Of a stretch of 64,000 bases of DNA, positions 22,961 through 36,015 are shown in pieces. Position numbers and translations under genes: made by a program. Each line of letters starts with the position of its first letter. Within the stretch, counting starts at the first letter, position 1. The notes beneath the pieces were generated by a model that saw only the letters and a program-made list of their open reading frames with translations, did no database searches and was not told the DNA's origin. The stretch is from Gonocerus acuteangulatus (Eukaryota; Arthropoda; Insecta; Hemiptera; Coreidae). Location: contig OX328131.1 in assembly GCA_946811695.1 (NCBI GenBank), positions 15,912,174 to 15,976,173 on the forward strand. The letters run 5' to 3'.

Positions 22961-24004
22961 ATACAAATAACATTTTTTTTAGAGCATAATCGCTAGTACG
23001 GGGCTCACCCCGTACTAGGTGAGATCGAAGAAGATTTGAAACAATGTTTCAAAAAGTTTTTCATATGCGCAACCTTAATAGCTAATTTCCTTCAATAGAA
23101 GTGCTAAAACTACAAAAGCTTAAGAAAAAATAAAAAGATAAATATTAGAAAGGGAAAAATTGTGTTTGCCTACAAGGATATAATTTCCCGGGCAAAATTG
23201 TATTTTTTTTTTTTTTTCATTTTATTACAAGGAATTAATTTAACAAGTAAAGCTGAAATTACCAATGCACGAGAAACAGTGCATTAGAATTAAAGCCGAT
23301 GTATAAAATAGGACCATAAAAACAAGAGTGACATCGCTATTTTCTCCTTCGTTGCGTAGAATGGCTATTTCACATTCCTTCACGAAGGTCAAGTACGGTA
23401 AAACGGGAGCTTTATAGCATTATTACAGGTTTCGACAGTTAAATTGTTGATCTCATCAGGAGGCGCGCAAACAGTGCACATTTCTCAGCGGGGGCGTTTA
23501 TAGGAAATAATTTCCTGGAGGGGGGGGGGTTCACACAGTCTTCAATTTTTGTCCCAATCAACTTCAAATTTTAACTGCTGCTTCCTAATAATATTTGTTA
23601 GCAAAGAAATTAGGGTTTTTTCGATTCGTTGAATTATAACGATTGTATGACCGATTTTCGGCAGATTTCTTAATAGAAAACGAACAATTGTTCACCATTT
23701 TCGACAAAAATCAATATTTCTTAAAAATTCTGCGTAATTTACTAAATTAAACCTTCTTTTAAAATAATTTTAGCTTTTCGTTCTCGATTAAGAATTGCGG
23801 CCTGCAAACTATCGCCCGTGAATAAAGAGGGTTTCCATTCGTCAGACACAGCGCCGCCATTTTTTTCTCGAAGAATTGAAACTTATGTGTTCTTTTTTGG
23901 ATAGTTTTACATCCCGTATTAAGAATTGAAAAAATTGATTTATTTGTTATTTATAAATTCAAGAAAATGAGTTTGATTTTGATCGCACAAGGTAGTCTTA
24001 CCCC
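22961..24004. other. Intergenic DNA with repeat fragments
   Basis: No gene seen. A hammerhead-like motif lies on the - strand at 23,425-23,462. GGGGGCGTTTATAGGAAATAATTTC at about 23,490 resembles the start of the GGGCGTATATA MITE family. Confidence 0.4.
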
Positions 24005-24738
24005 TTAGGCTGCATCTATATTGAACCCGTATTTCGCCCGATCCGATCCGATCCGATTTCGTTTGATCGACAACGGCTAACAGCGGCCGACGTGAGTGCC
24101 TACATTGGTCTCGACCCGATCCGATCCGATTTAGTCACAGTTCGTCAGTAATGACCTCGTAGTGAAGTGAAAATGAGTGATTAATTTAAGAAATACCACC
24201 TATTAAGCATAGAAACTTTCGATTAGGTTGAATGTTGGAGGTAAGAGAAGTATTGGTATTCATATTTTAAAATTATTTATAAGAAAGGAAACTAGAAGGT
24301 TATAAGCATTGGAAGGTTAAAAAACATAAGAAGGATATAAATATTGGAAGGTTATAGACGTTGGATGGTTATAACATCTTTCCACGCAATTTAATAAACA
24401 AGGGGGAAAAAACAAAAATGTGAATTGACAAAGTTGTTCTAAATGTTATTTCCTTTGATATAAAAAACAATGCATTGAAGTCGGTTAAGATTTAGAACCT
24501 GTACACCTTTCTGAAACACAATATGTGGGTTGACGTCATTTTGTTTTGTCGGTCCGAAATCGGTCTAGAAACAAACATGTTTGAATGGCCAAGAATCGGT
24601 GGCCAACAGATTGGATCGAATCGGGTCGGGTCGAGACCAATGTAGGCACCTCCATTGAGTTGCATGTGTTTGTTTTTCTTCCGACAGTCGGTGGCTATTG
24701 GATCGGATCGGAACGGGTCCAGTTTAGGTGCACCCTTA
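24005..24738. mobile_element. Harbinger-type MITE
   Basis: The element at 24,008-24,735 has ends GGCTGCATCTATATTGAACC and, complemented, GGGTGCACCTAAACTGGACC. It is flanked by TTA on both sides (24,005-24,007 and 24,736-24,738). Internally, repeated GATCCGATCC and the ATTGGTCTCGACCCGATCC segment pair with the right side. A 3-bp TTA/TAA duplication and GG(G)C/GTGCA ends fit PIF/Harbinger. No transposase or Myb-like gene is present. Confidence 0.7.
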
Positions 24739-24842
24739 AATGGACCCCAGAGGTGAAGGGGTCTAAGTAACAAACTCAATGTTTTGAGGAAAATGGAGTC
24801 AAAGTTGAACAATATGTGGTAATAGCAAAAACTAGATTTTTA

Positions 24843-25562
24843 CGGGGTCCGGATGATGTACCTATAATGTATCATCGATAATAAACAGCTGAGGACTCTT
24901 CTAGTTTGATCGGAATTGTAAAGGGTAAAACTGAAGGAGAGCGTCCTCAGCACCGATTTTTTTTTTCAAATTTTGCACTATAACGTATTTTGATGCCCTA
25001 AACACGAATCCGTTAAAAAAAAAAAGAAAAAAAAAGTTGCTCTCAACTAGGAAAGAAGTTATTAAGCACTAACGTTTACTGTTATGAAGGTTATAAAAGT
25101 TGGCGTAAACAGCGTATTAATAATCATGTGTATTAAGAAGAATGTCTAGGACGACTTTTGGGCACACATGCTATGCGTTTACGCTCGCTCAAGAAGATAT
25201 CAAAACTCTAGTCAACCAACTCGATGTTATGGAGGTTATAAATACTTTATCAATGTTTCCCAATGTTATGTCTGCGCATGCGAGTGTTTACAAATACGCA
25301 GTTTACGCCAACTTTAACCTCAAAAACAGTGAACTTTAGTGCTTAATAACTTCTTTCCTAGTTGTGAGCTACTTTTTTTTTCTTTCTTTTTTTTTAACGG
25401 ATTCGTGTTTAGTGCATCAAAATACGTTACAGTGCAAAATTTGAAGAAAAAAAATCGGTGCTGAGGCACTCTCCTTCAGTTTTACCCTTTACAATTCCGA
25501 TCATACTAGAAGAATCCTCAGCTGTTTACTATCGATGATACATAATAGGTACATCATCCGGC
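24843..25562. repeat. Foldback element, ~300-bp arms
   Basis: The two halves are complementary about a centre near 25,200. CCGGATGATGTACCTAT, CAGCTGAGGA, GTAAAGGGTAAAACTGAAGG and TCAGCACCGATTTTTTT on the left return complemented on the right, as do AACACGAATCCGTTAAA and CTAGGAAAGAAGTTATTAAGC. The right half also serves as the outermost part of the larger 6.6-kb inverted repeat. Confidence 0.8.
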
Positions 25563-28500
25563 TTATGATTAATATGCAAAAGAATTGGAGAATCCCCACA
25601 TTAATTTCCTTCTGGACGTAATATTACAAAAGTGACAATATTCAAGAGAACACAAGCTAGGTGGCAGCAACTGTCAAGAAAATCACTTGGATCTCATTAC
25701 CGCCCACAATATTACGGTGTCACAACACATTCCCGTATGGCTCTTTGACTTATGGGGCCCTCATTTGCGTTTCGTGGTGATTTCGCTTTCATGAGTCCAA
25801 CCTCAATAGCTAACTTATTTCGGAATGTCCTAAAAGCCAAATAACATCTTACGTCCAGTATTATGCTATAAATTAAAGTGAATGTGAAGACGCGGGGTAT
25901 CCACACCGATCGTTTTGAAATGTTGAACTATAACATATTTTGATGCACTAAACACGAATCTGTAAAAAAAAAAGCTCGCTCTCCACTAGGAAAGAAGTTA
26001 TAAAGCACTAAAGTTCAATGCTGTGCGGGGTCTGAAAGGTAATGTAACCTACTATGTTTGTCAACATACGCGTGCGCAGGTATGGAAAAGTCCGTAATAA
26101 GGATGTCTAATTGAAATTTACCATAATAGAATTCTATTAATTTTAGCGAGTTGGATTGATTAGAGTTTTGATATCTTCTTGAGCGAGCGGAAACGCACAG
26201 CACGTATGCACATAAGCGACATGTTACGTCAGGCGAGGACGCCAAAATTTACAATGATTTGTGAATAAATAGTTTATAAACATTTCAAATAACAGTTCTT
26301 TGTATGCCAATCATACATCTCCGCGCATGCGCACGTTTACAAATACGTTGTTTACGTCAGCTTTCAGAACCCGCACAACAGTGAACTTCAGTGCTTCATA
26401 ACTTATTTCCTAGTGAAGAGCGAGCTTTATTTTTAAGGGATTCGTGTTTAGTGTATCAAAATACGTTATAGTGCAACATTTCAAAACGGTCGGTGTGGAG
26501 ACCCCGCGTCTTCACATTTACCTAAATTAATTTAAAACTAAATATGGAAAAACGGACGGATATATATCATAATTTTAGTATTCCCTTTTTAATTTATTTC
26601 TTGAGCTGTTATCGTTTGAGATATGAATTAAAGACAGGAGGACAGGAGCACCGAGATAATAAATAGATATTTCACTAGTCCTTATCGGGAGTGGAAGAGG
26701 CTGAAAAACAGAGATAAGCTTAACAGGGCCTGGGGTTCGATATGTCCTTATCCGCCGTCACAGTTTTTGCCGTCGGCCGACCATATTCTAAGAAAATACT
26801 TAATTATCTAACAGAAAGAATGTCTTCCGGAATCTAATTGTTTAGAAGAGTCAATTCAAAAAAGGTTAAAAAAAAAGTCCGTCACGCAGGAGCTGCATAA
26901 CTAAGCACTTTCCTCAGAATCGGGTAGTTTCGAGTGCATTCCTGAATTATTTGCTTAAAATAACCGATATAGGGTAATAAAATAAAAACATAAATTGTTC
27001 TACTCTTTTGCATTTTTTATGAGAAGCTGTTTCAATTATTAATTTTGTAATTAATTTCCTTCCAGAGTTTTGTGTATGCGTGGTACTACACTACGTAATA
27101 AATACACAAAGCTTCACATTTTGATCTATTGATCTTGATGAGTTTCGCGAACCTACGTTTGGCGGAAGAATTCAATTCAAACATAGTACAAAGTAACAAC
27201 CCCCCCCCCCCTCCCTTCCAATAGACTGATTTAGTTCATTTTTACAACACGTCTTTCATATTAGATAGCCAGGACGTATAAAGAGTTTCGTTACGATACA
27301 ACAGAAATTACGACCGGTATAAGGAAATTAGTCATTTCTGTCCAGAGTAAACCCCCCCTTCTAGTCAGCCGATTTAGTTAATTTTTATAACAAATTTTTC
27401 TCTTCAGTTGACCACAACTAATACCGAGTTTCGTTGAAATATAACAAAAATTATGGCTGGTATTGAGAAATAACTACTTCTGCTCCAGAGTAACACCCCC
27501 CCCCCCCCCAGAAGGACCGATTTTGTTGGTTGACGAACTCGTTCAATCGTTTGATGGGAGAATACTGCATACCAAGTTTCGTGGCAAAAAAACAAAATGA
27601 GTGCAACTACAATAGCTACTTTTCTTCGGAGGAAAGTGCTAAAAAGTCCGTCACGCAGGAGCTGCATAACTAAGCACTTTCCTCAGAATTTGGGTAGTGT
27701 AGACTGCTTTCCAGAACAATTTGCTTAAAATATCCTACATAAATAAAATAAAAACATGAATAGTTCTCGTTTAAATTTGTAATGAGTAACTGATCAATTA
27801 TTAATTTGCTTCCAGAGTTATGTTTACACATGGTACCTACTACACTACGTAATAAATACAAAAATCCTCATATTATCGTATTTTGATCTAACGCAGGAAC
27901 AGGATACAGTCACTCTAGTGGTAGAAAGCGCTCCTTGCGGCGGCTTTGTGAACCTACGTCTGACGGGCTTTTCTATTGAAATATATTACAAATTAAACCC
28001 CCGCTTTCCGATTGACCGATTCAGCTCATTTTTACAACACTTCTTTCTCATGAGGTACCCACGACGTATACCGCGTTTCCTTACAATACAGCAGAAATTA
28101 CGACCGGTATGAGTATATTAGGAATTTTTATTACAACACATTTTTATTTTTTTACAACACATATTTACCTGTAGATTACCACTACGAATACCGAGTTTCG
28201 TCGAAATATACCAAAACTCATGGCTGGTAGTGGCGAATTGGTATTGTGGGTCCGGAGTAAACCCCCCCCCCCCCTCCTAATGAACCGATTTAGTTTATTT
28301 TTACAACACGTATTTACCTGTGGATTACCACTACGAATACCGAGTTTCGTCGAAATATACCAAAAATCACGGCTGGTAGTGGCGAATTGGTATCGTGGGT
28401 CCGGAATAAACCCCCCCCCCCCCTTCTAATGAACCGATTTAGTTCATTTTTATATCTCACTTTTCTCTCTATATTACCACTACGAATACCAAGTTTCGTT

Positions 28501-28632
28501 GACATATAACAAATATTACGGCTGACATAGTCAAATTAGTGTTTTGGGTTCGGGGTAAACCCCCCCTTCCGGTGGACCGACTTTGGTGGTTAACGAACTC
28601 GTTCAATCGTTTGCTAATTGAATGCTATATAC
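25450..28632. repeat. Left arm of 6.6-kb inverted repeat
   Basis: The outer anchor at 25,451 (AATCGGTGCTGAGG) pairs with 32,080. Further anchors pair at 25,570/31,975 (CAAAAGAATTGGAG), 26,490/30,550 (GGTCGGTGTGGAGACCCCGC), 26,740/30,310 and 27,404-27,667/29,379-29,642. Inner segments are near identical; outer segments have scattered substitutions. Relative to the right arm it carries two extra tandem units (~125-145 bp each) at about 28,150-28,450, each with ACCACTACGAATACCGAGTT and GGTAGTGGCGAATTGGTAT. No protein of known family is encoded. Confidence 0.9.
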
Positions 28633-28681
28633 CAAGTTTCGTGACGAAAAAACAAAAACTCTGGCCGCTATCGTGTTAACA

Positions 28682-28719
<38 letters not shown>

Positions 28720-28728
<9 letters not shown>

Positions 28729-31700
28729 AGCAAACGATTGAACGAGTTCGTTAACCACCAAAGTCGGTCCACCGGAAGGGGGGGTTTACCCCGAACCCAA
28801 AACACTAAATTGACTATGTCAGCCGTAATATTTGTTATATGTCAACGAAACTTGGTATTCGTAGTGGTAATCTACAGGTAAATATGTGTTGTAAAAAAAT
28901 AAAAATGTGTTGTAATAAAAATTTCTAATATACTCATACCGGTCGTAATTTCTGCTGTATTGTAAGGAAACGCGGTATACGTCGTGGGTACCTCATGAGA
29001 AAGAAGTGTTGTAAAAATGAGCTGAATCGGTCAATCGGAAAGCGGGGGTTTAATTTGTAATATATTTCAATAGAAAAGCCCGTCAGACGTAAGTTCACAA
29101 AGCCGCCGCAAGGAGCGCTTTCTACCACTAGAGTGACTGTATCCTGTTCCTGCGTTAGATCAAAATACGATAATATGAGGATTTTTGTATTTATTACGTA
29201 GTGTAGTAGGTACCATGTGTAAACATAACTCTGGAAGCAAATTAATAATTGATCAGTTACTCATTACAAATTTAAACGAGAACTATTCATGTTTTTATTT
29301 TATTTATGTAGGATATTTTAAGCAAATTGTTCTGGAAAGCAGTCTACACTACCCAAATTCTGAGGAAAGTGCTTAGTTATGCAGCTCCTGCGTGACGGAC
29401 TTTTTAGCACTTTCCTCCGAAGAAAAGTAGCTATTGTAGTTGCACTCATTTTGTTTTTTTGCCACGAAACTTGGTATGCAGTATTCTCCCATCAAACGAT
29501 TGAACGAGTTCGTCAACCAACAAAATCGGTCCTTCTGGGGGGGGGGGGGGTGTTACTCTGGAGCAGAAGTAGTTATTTCTCAATACCAGCCATAATTTTT
29601 GTTATATTTCAACGAAACTCGGTATTAGTTGTGGTCAACTGAAGAGAAAAATTTGTTATAAAAATTAACTAAATCGGCTGACTAGAAGGGGGGGTTTACT
29701 CCGGACAGAAATGACTAATTTCCTTATACCGGTCGTAATTTCTGTTGTATCGTAATGAAACTCTTTATACGTCCTGGCTATCTAATATGAAAGACGTGTT
29801 GTAAAAATGAACTAAATCAGTCTATTGGAAGGGAGGGGGGGGTTGTTACTTTGTACTATGTTTGAATTGAATTCTTCCGCCAAACGTAGGTTCGCGAAAC
29901 TCATCAAGATCAATAGATCAAAATGTGAAGCTTTGTGTATTTATTACGTAGTGTAGTACCACGCATACACAAAACTCTGGAAGGAAATTAATTACAAAAT
30001 TAATAATTGAAACAGCTTCTCATAAAAAATGCAAAAGAGTAGAACAATTTATGTTTTTATTTTATTACCCTATATCGGTTATTTTAAGCAAATAATTCAG
30101 GAATGCACTCGAAACTACCCGATTCTGAGGAAAGTGCTTAGTTATGCAGCTCCTGCGTGACGGACTTTTTTTTTTAACCTTTTTTGAATTGACTCTTCTA
30201 AACAATTAGATTCCGGAAGACATTCTTTCTGTTAGATAATTAAGTATTTTCTTAGAATATGGTCGGCCGACGGCAAAAACTGTGACGGCGGATAAGGACA
30301 TATCGAACCCCAGGCCCTGTTAAGCTTATCTCTGTTTTTCAGCCTCTTCCACTCCCGATAAGGACTAGTGAAATATCTATTTATTATCTCGGTGCTCCTG
30401 TCCTCCTGTCTTTAATTCATATCTCAAACGATAACAGCTCAAGAAATAAATTAAAAAGGGAATACTAAAATTATGATATATATCCGTCCGTTTTTCCATA
30501 TTTAGTTTTAAATTAATTTAGGTAAATGTGAAGGCGCGGGGTCTCCACACCGACCGTTTTGAAATGTTGCACTATAACGTATTTTGATGCACTAAACACG
30601 AATCCCTTAAAAATAAAGCTCGCTCTTCACTAGGAAATAAGTTATGAAGCACTGAAGTTCACTGTTGTGCGGGTTCTGAAAGCTGACCTAAACAACGTAT
30701 TTGTAAACGTGCGCATGCGCGGAGATGTAAGATTGGCATACAATGAACTGTTATTTGTAATGTTTATAAACTATTTATTCACAAATCATTGTAAATTTTG
30801 GCGTCCTCACCTGCCGTAACATGTCGCTTATGTGCATACGTGCTGTGCGTTTAAGAAGATATCAAAACTCTAGTCTATATATACAAAAAAAAGTTTAAAC
30901 AAAAGAAGGGAAAAAAAGGAAAAAGAAGAAGAAAATATTTTTAAAAAATATCAAAATAAAAAAAGAAAATAACAATAAAAAAAAAATAAAAAAAAATATA
31001 TTATACATTATATATATTTTTTATTATTTGTACTGTATTTATATATATACTGTGCACTATACATATATATGTATACTATATTTATATAAGCGCAAATATA
31101 TTTATGTGTTTATGAATCTGGTTCTTATATCCATGCAATTTTATAACAACAATAATTTATCTTTTTTTCCAAAGTTAGGTTCTCCCAAATACAACTTTAG
31201 TAACACAACTCTATCTCAAACACATAATACTGAAAACACTCTCCATCCTAACATTAATCTTGCACAATTAAACACAACAAGGGCGGAGATGACCTAGCAG
31301 TTTTCTGCCCTTAAACTACCAACCCAACCCCCCCCCCAAAACTCTAGTCAATCCAACTCGCTAAAATTAATAGAATTCTATTATGGTAAATTTCAATTAG
31401 ACATCCTTATTACGGACTTTTCCATACCTGCGCATGCGCATGTTGACAAACATAGTAGGTTACATTACCTTTCAGACCCCGCACAGCATTGAACTTTAGT
31501 GCTTTATAACTTCTTTCCTAGTGGAGGGCGAGCTTTTTTTTTTAACGGATTCGTGTTTAGTGCGTCAAAATATGTTATAGTTCAACATTCCAAAACGATC
31601 GGTGCCGAGACCCCGCGTCTTCACATTCACCTTAATTTATAGCATAATGCTGGACGTAAGATGTTATTTGGCTTTTAGGACATTCCGAAATAAGTTAGCT

Positions 31701-32082
31701 ATTGAGGTTGGACTCATGAAAGCGAAATCACCACGAAACGGAAATGAGGGCCCCATAAGTCAAAGGGCCTAAGTGACATTTTTTTTTAAAAAAAATGAGC
31801 CATACAGGAATGTGTTGTGAACACCGTAATGTTGTGGGTGGTAAAGAGATCCAAGTGATTTTCTTGACAGTTGCTGCCACCTAGCTTGTGTTCTCTTGAG
31901 TATTGTCAATTTTGTACTGAAATTAATAGGTCTATGTGCGGATCCTCCAATTCTTTTGCATATTAATGATAAGCCGGATGATGTACCTATTATCGATAAC
32001 AAACAGCTGAGGATTCGTCTAGTATGATCGGAATTGTAAAGGGTAAAACTGAAGGAGAGCGTCCTCAGCACCGATTTTTTTT
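28720..32082. repeat. Right arm of 6.6-kb inverted repeat
   Basis: Complement of the left arm. Between the arms lies about 90 bp with a (TA)n tract (28,686-28,721). The right arm lacks the extra tandem units of the left arm and carries a 462-bp insertion at 30,876-31,337. Identical short reading frames in both arms (for example 63, 64 and 87 codons) merely reflect the duplication. Confidence 0.9.
30864..31349. mobile_element. 462-bp AT-rich insertion with 12-bp target duplication
   Basis: AAAACTCTAGTC occurs at 30,864-30,875 and again at 31,338-31,349, whereas the left arm has this site only once and uninterrupted. The inserted 30,876-31,337 starts with TATATATACAAAAAAAAG and A-rich sequence and ends with CCTAGCAGTTTTCTGCCC, CTACCAACCC and a C run. 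A 12-bp duplication is typical of target-primed retroposons. I do not recognise the family. Confidence 0.75.
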
Positions 32083-32101
32083 TTTTTTTTATAATCTTAT
32101 A

Positions 32102-32103
<2 letters not shown>

Positions 32104-32157
<54 letters not shown>
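32104..32157. repeat. (TA)n microsatellite
   Basis: About 54 bp of TA repeat just outside the 6.6-kb inverted repeat. Confidence 0.9.
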
Positions 32158-32160
<3 letters not shown>

Positions 32161-32290
32161 TTTAACGGGGGTCATTTTCGGTGTCTACGAGGTAGGATCG
32201 ATAAAGATTTGAAGAAATTTTTCAAAAATTCCGTCATGAGTCCAACCTCAATAGCTACTTTCCTTCGGAGGAAAGTGCTAAAAACATTAA
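32158..32290 (-). repeat. End fragment of the foldback family found at 46,058
   Basis: Reverse complement of 46,060-46,175: AACGGGGGTCATTTTCGGTG, GATCGATAAAGATTTGAAG, GTCATGAGTCCAACCTC and CGGAGGAAAGTGCTAAAA. Confidence 0.7.
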
Positions 32291-32439
32291 CACAGTGGAT
32301 CGTGGAAAATACTGAAATAACATTTTGTATTATTTATACTAATATTTACGGCTCTATGTTAATACGTTTCATATACACCCATTATAGATATTTTTGGCGT
32401 GAGAAATCGAATAAAGAAACTTCCATATTGAAATATTAA

Positions 32440-32760
32440 GCAGTTTTTAGCTCGGTCCCTCCCTCCCTCCACAGAGTAGAACCCCGCTAATGAGATTGAC
32501 TTCATGATGAAATCCGGAAGTGCCGACTAAAAAATTTTCGGAACTCACAAAGGTGGTTCAAATTTGTCGAGTTCATATTCTTACTCGTTTTATAGGTTCC
32601 TTAACGTAGAAAAACTAATAAAACCATTTTTAAGGTGATATCTGTGTCCGTTTTTGAGAAAAGTGAAAAACTAGTTTTTGTATCTAATTTTCAGTTTGGG
32701 TACTTACGATCGTCGGATTTAATTGAAATATTCCCTACGTGTTTGAAATTCAACTAAAAT
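32440..32760 (-). repeat. Deleted copy of microsatellite-bearing repeat
   Basis: On the - strand it ends in a GGGAGGGAGGGACCGAGCT-type terminus. It also shares GGAAGTGCCGACTA, GGTGGTTCAAATTTGT and TCGTTTTATAGG with the neighbouring copy but lacks the (TA)n-containing middle. Confidence 0.55.
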
Positions 32761-32774
32761 GTGTAAACATTGAT

Positions 32775-32916
32775 TCCTTTTAGCGCGGTTCCTCCCTCCC
32801 CCATAGGGAGGAACCCCGCTTATAAGGTTGATCTCATGACGCAATCCAGAAGTGCCGACTAGAAAATTTTGCGTTTCAGAACCCCTAGAGACCAGAAAAT
32901 GATGGTGGTTCAAATT

Positions 32917-32973
<57 letters not shown>

Positions 32974-33450
32974 CTGTTCGCTCTCTAGGTAGAAGACGAA
33001 AGGTCCGATTTTGATGAAATTTGGTACAAAAATCCGTCGTCCAATTTGAAAGGTCAAGTTCGTTAACCAACAAAATCCGTCCACTGGAAGATGGCGTTTG
33101 GGGCGAAATTCGCGCAAAAAATCGTAACGCTTACGTTTTTGAGTTCATAAGCTTGTAAGCACTCGTTTTATAGGCTTCTTGGGCTAGGAAAACGAATGAA
33201 ACCATTTTCAAGGCGATAGCTTTAACCGTTTTCGAGAAAATTGGAAAAATAGTTTTTGAATACCGTTTTAGGTTTGGGTTCTTAGTATCATGGGATTCAG
33301 TTGAAACATTTTCTGCATGTTCTACTTTCATTAAAACTAATATGTTGAAATTTGTGTTACGTTTGGAGTTAAGGAAGGGTTAGAATAAAATATTTTATTA
33401 ACAGACATAAAAAGTTTTTGAAGCAAAGAAGCTTTAGAAAAAAAAGGTAG
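32775..33450 (-). repeat. Microsatellite-bearing repeat, inverted copy
   Basis: The reverse complement of this block parallels 18,005-18,745. It has the terminal hairpin at 32,779-32,820, the AGAACCCCTAGAGACC block, (TA)n at 32,919-32,968, GTCTGTTCGCTCTC, CCGATTTTGATGAAATTTGG, CATCTTCCAGTGGACGG (complemented) and TTCTGCATGTTCTACTTTC. The (TA)n array sits at exactly the same place as in the other copies but differs in length. Confidence 0.75.
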
Positions 33451-33599
33451 TAATAGACATGTAAGATCTTAAAAGGTATTAAAAACTTCATGATGAGAAA
33501 TTGTTGTTTATTTAGTATGTAATATTTCTTAATTTTAAATATTTTTAATTTTACTTATTATTCATTGTTTACCTTAAAGAATTTTTAATATTTTTTATT

Positions 33600-33790
33600 T
33601 TAATTTTAACGTCCATTTATTATTAACTACGAATTTTAGGACGGGTTATCTATAGGTTACCACCCTTTTCTAGCCAGGATAGGGGTGATGCCTTTTCTTT
33701 TTTCGAAAGAAAAGCCACCACCCCTAGTGGGAATCGAGCCCATGACCTTTGGCACGGAGTGTTAAGTGCTCACGCCTTAACTTAATATTG
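33600..33790. mobile_element. SINE-like fragment with tRNA B box
   Basis: On the - strand, GGGCTCGATTCCCACTAGGG resembles a tRNA B box and T-arm, followed by a C/G hairpin (AAAAGAAAAGGCATCACCCC) and GGTAACCTATAGATAACCC. Parts recur at 601-660 and 13,562-13,600. No intact A box is seen. Confidence 0.45.
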
Positions 33791-33799
33791 TTTTTTTAT

Positions 33800-35100
33800 T
33801 ATTATTATTTTACCTGCTACCTGTTTTCGGTTGATAGAATTTTACTTACTTTTTTATAGCAATATATTCAGCCAACTAAAGAATTCATCACCAATGTTGT
33901 GAAATGTCAATTAAAGGGTGTAATTTAGAATAAAAAAAAAACAATTATTTAATATTAAAGATAAGTTGTCGCTTGATTTGAATGTATAAAATATTAGACT
34001 TGTAGCAGATAAAAATGACCAGGGTCCTTAGCCACCACGACCATTGGACCTTTAACTAACTTTCTTTAAATGGTCGTCCCAACAAAAAAAGTTAAACAAC
34101 ACCATTGATATTTAAAAAGAGTGAAATAGCCCAGGGCTAAAGATCCAACAATAAAAAAAGTGTTTAGAGGAAAAATAAAGGATCAGTGAACAATTTAATG
34201 TTCATTCACAATTTACATTTTCAAAAAATATAAGAGGGATTAAAAAAAATTCACAATACTAATATGATAAATATTCATACGAAATAAGGCTTCATATTGA
34301 AAATATTTTGGATGATCAATTTTATTATATTTTAAATGTTAATAATTTTGGGGCCAATCATTGTTTTTGATATGCACTATATTGTTTGTTTCTTTTAATA
34401 AACAAATTTAAGAGAATTTTAAATTAATTACATTTATAAAAGTCAATCAGCAATCGAAATATATTGAGATGTAAAAAATACAAACTTCAAAGTACACAAG
34501 TCTACGATTGTAAATTACAAAAAAAAACGGATGTGAGTAAATTATTGATTTAGAATTTATGTAAAAGTTATTTTTGTTTTGTATTCATACATATGAGGTC
34601 ATAATAATGGATGTTAAAATTCAAATAAATATGTGATTTTTTTGCTCTCCCCAACTCTACAAATCCACACAAGAAATCTGCATATAATACGCCCCAATGA
34701 AACTAAACATATAAATTTTTATTGCATAAGTGTATATAAGGTCATTATTTATTCTTAAAAATTAATAAAAGAAATACTTTCTTTAACATATGTCAACCAA
34801 CAAACAATACTTACAGCCACCAGCCCCTTGAATAAAACAAATTAATTTTTATTTTACTTTAAAAAATTGAATACAAAGAATAACAATCTCTAAATCGTCA
34901 TAGAATAAAATAAACACAAATTATGACAATATATAGGACAAACTTGTATTCCTCAGTGTAAAAGAAAATCTATGAATGGGATCTTTTATCTAAATATATT
35001 AAAGAATCAAATTTTTCTCTAATAAAAAGGAAATAATTTGATGGCAATAATTATGAAAACTAGTGCCTTTTAACAAAACACTTTGGGTATAGTTATAGGT
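33800..35100. other. Very AT-rich DNA, no gene seen
   Basis: About 1.3 kb of A/T-rich sequence with no recognised coding, RNA or repeat structure. It could be intron or intergenic spacer. Confidence 0.45.
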
Positions 35101-35102
35101 TC

Positions 35103-35440
35103 ATTATATGAAAATGGAGTCAAAGTTGAACATATGTGGTTATAGCAAAAACTAGATTTTTACAGCTCCGATCATAGTAGATGAATCTTCAAGTCCTTAG
35201 CTGTTTATTATCGATAATACATAATAGGTACATCATCCGGTTTATGATTAATATACAAAAGAATTGGAGGATCCCGCCATAGACCCCTTAATTTCCTTCT
35301 GGACTTAATATTACAAAAGTGTCAATACTCAAAGAACACAAGCTAAGTGGCAGCATCTGTCAAGAAAATCATTTGGATCTCTTAACCATCCACAAGATTA
35401 CGGTGTTCACAACGCATTCCTGTATCTAACACATTTATTT
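35103..35440 (+). repeat. Fragment of the 6.6-kb inverted-repeat family
   Basis: Matches 24,785-24,845 (AAAATGGAGTCAAAGTTGAA, AGCAAAAACTAGATTTTTAC) joined to 25,500-25,730 (GTACATCATCCGG, ACAAAAGAATTGGAGGATCC, GTCAAGAAAATCA.TTGGATC). A third copy of this module, here without an inverted partner. Confidence 0.7.
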
Positions 35441-36015
35441 CAAAAATGTCACTTATAGTCCTCGACTTCTGGGGCTCTCATATATAAAATAGCATTAATG
35501 TCGTAGTATGGAGTGCCAGTTGGTGAGCTTACGAATTTAAAATAAACCATTATTTTTATTATTATTACATTATACTGAATCATATTAAAATGCAAGAGTA
35601 TGTGTTCTTTTTAAAATTGTCAATACCTTAAAATAATCAACTGACATTAAAAAACTAAAGTGTTTTTAATAAAAGTTCTTACAAATCCCTTTCAGAAAAG
35701 AAAGTGAATGTATTTTATTCAATCTTATAGTACTTTTAAACATAGAAAATTAATTATTAAACAAGATTTGAAGGTCCATTATACAATACTTAAGCTGTTA
35801 GTTCAAACTAACCTGACAACTGATAAACCATAGTTGGAATTAAGAAATAGTATTTATAAAAATGAAGAAATAAATAATAAGGTCTGATAATAAGTATAAA
35901 AAACGCTTTAAAGACTCTGACGCATTGTAATTGTAATGATACAGTTTGTAAACACTGAGATACGATACTTAATTAATGATTCTACTTTTCGATTGAGATG
36001 AAAACAAACTTACCG
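35441..36015. other. AT-rich DNA, no gene seen
   Basis: No recognised feature. If the - strand first exon proposed at 36,016-36,300 is real, this would be the start of its first intron. Confidence 0.35.

Noticed and set aside
27404..29642. Pairs of identical open frames of 63-87 codons
   Set aside because: They are the two arms of an inverted repeat, with no known domain and poly-G/C runs inside.
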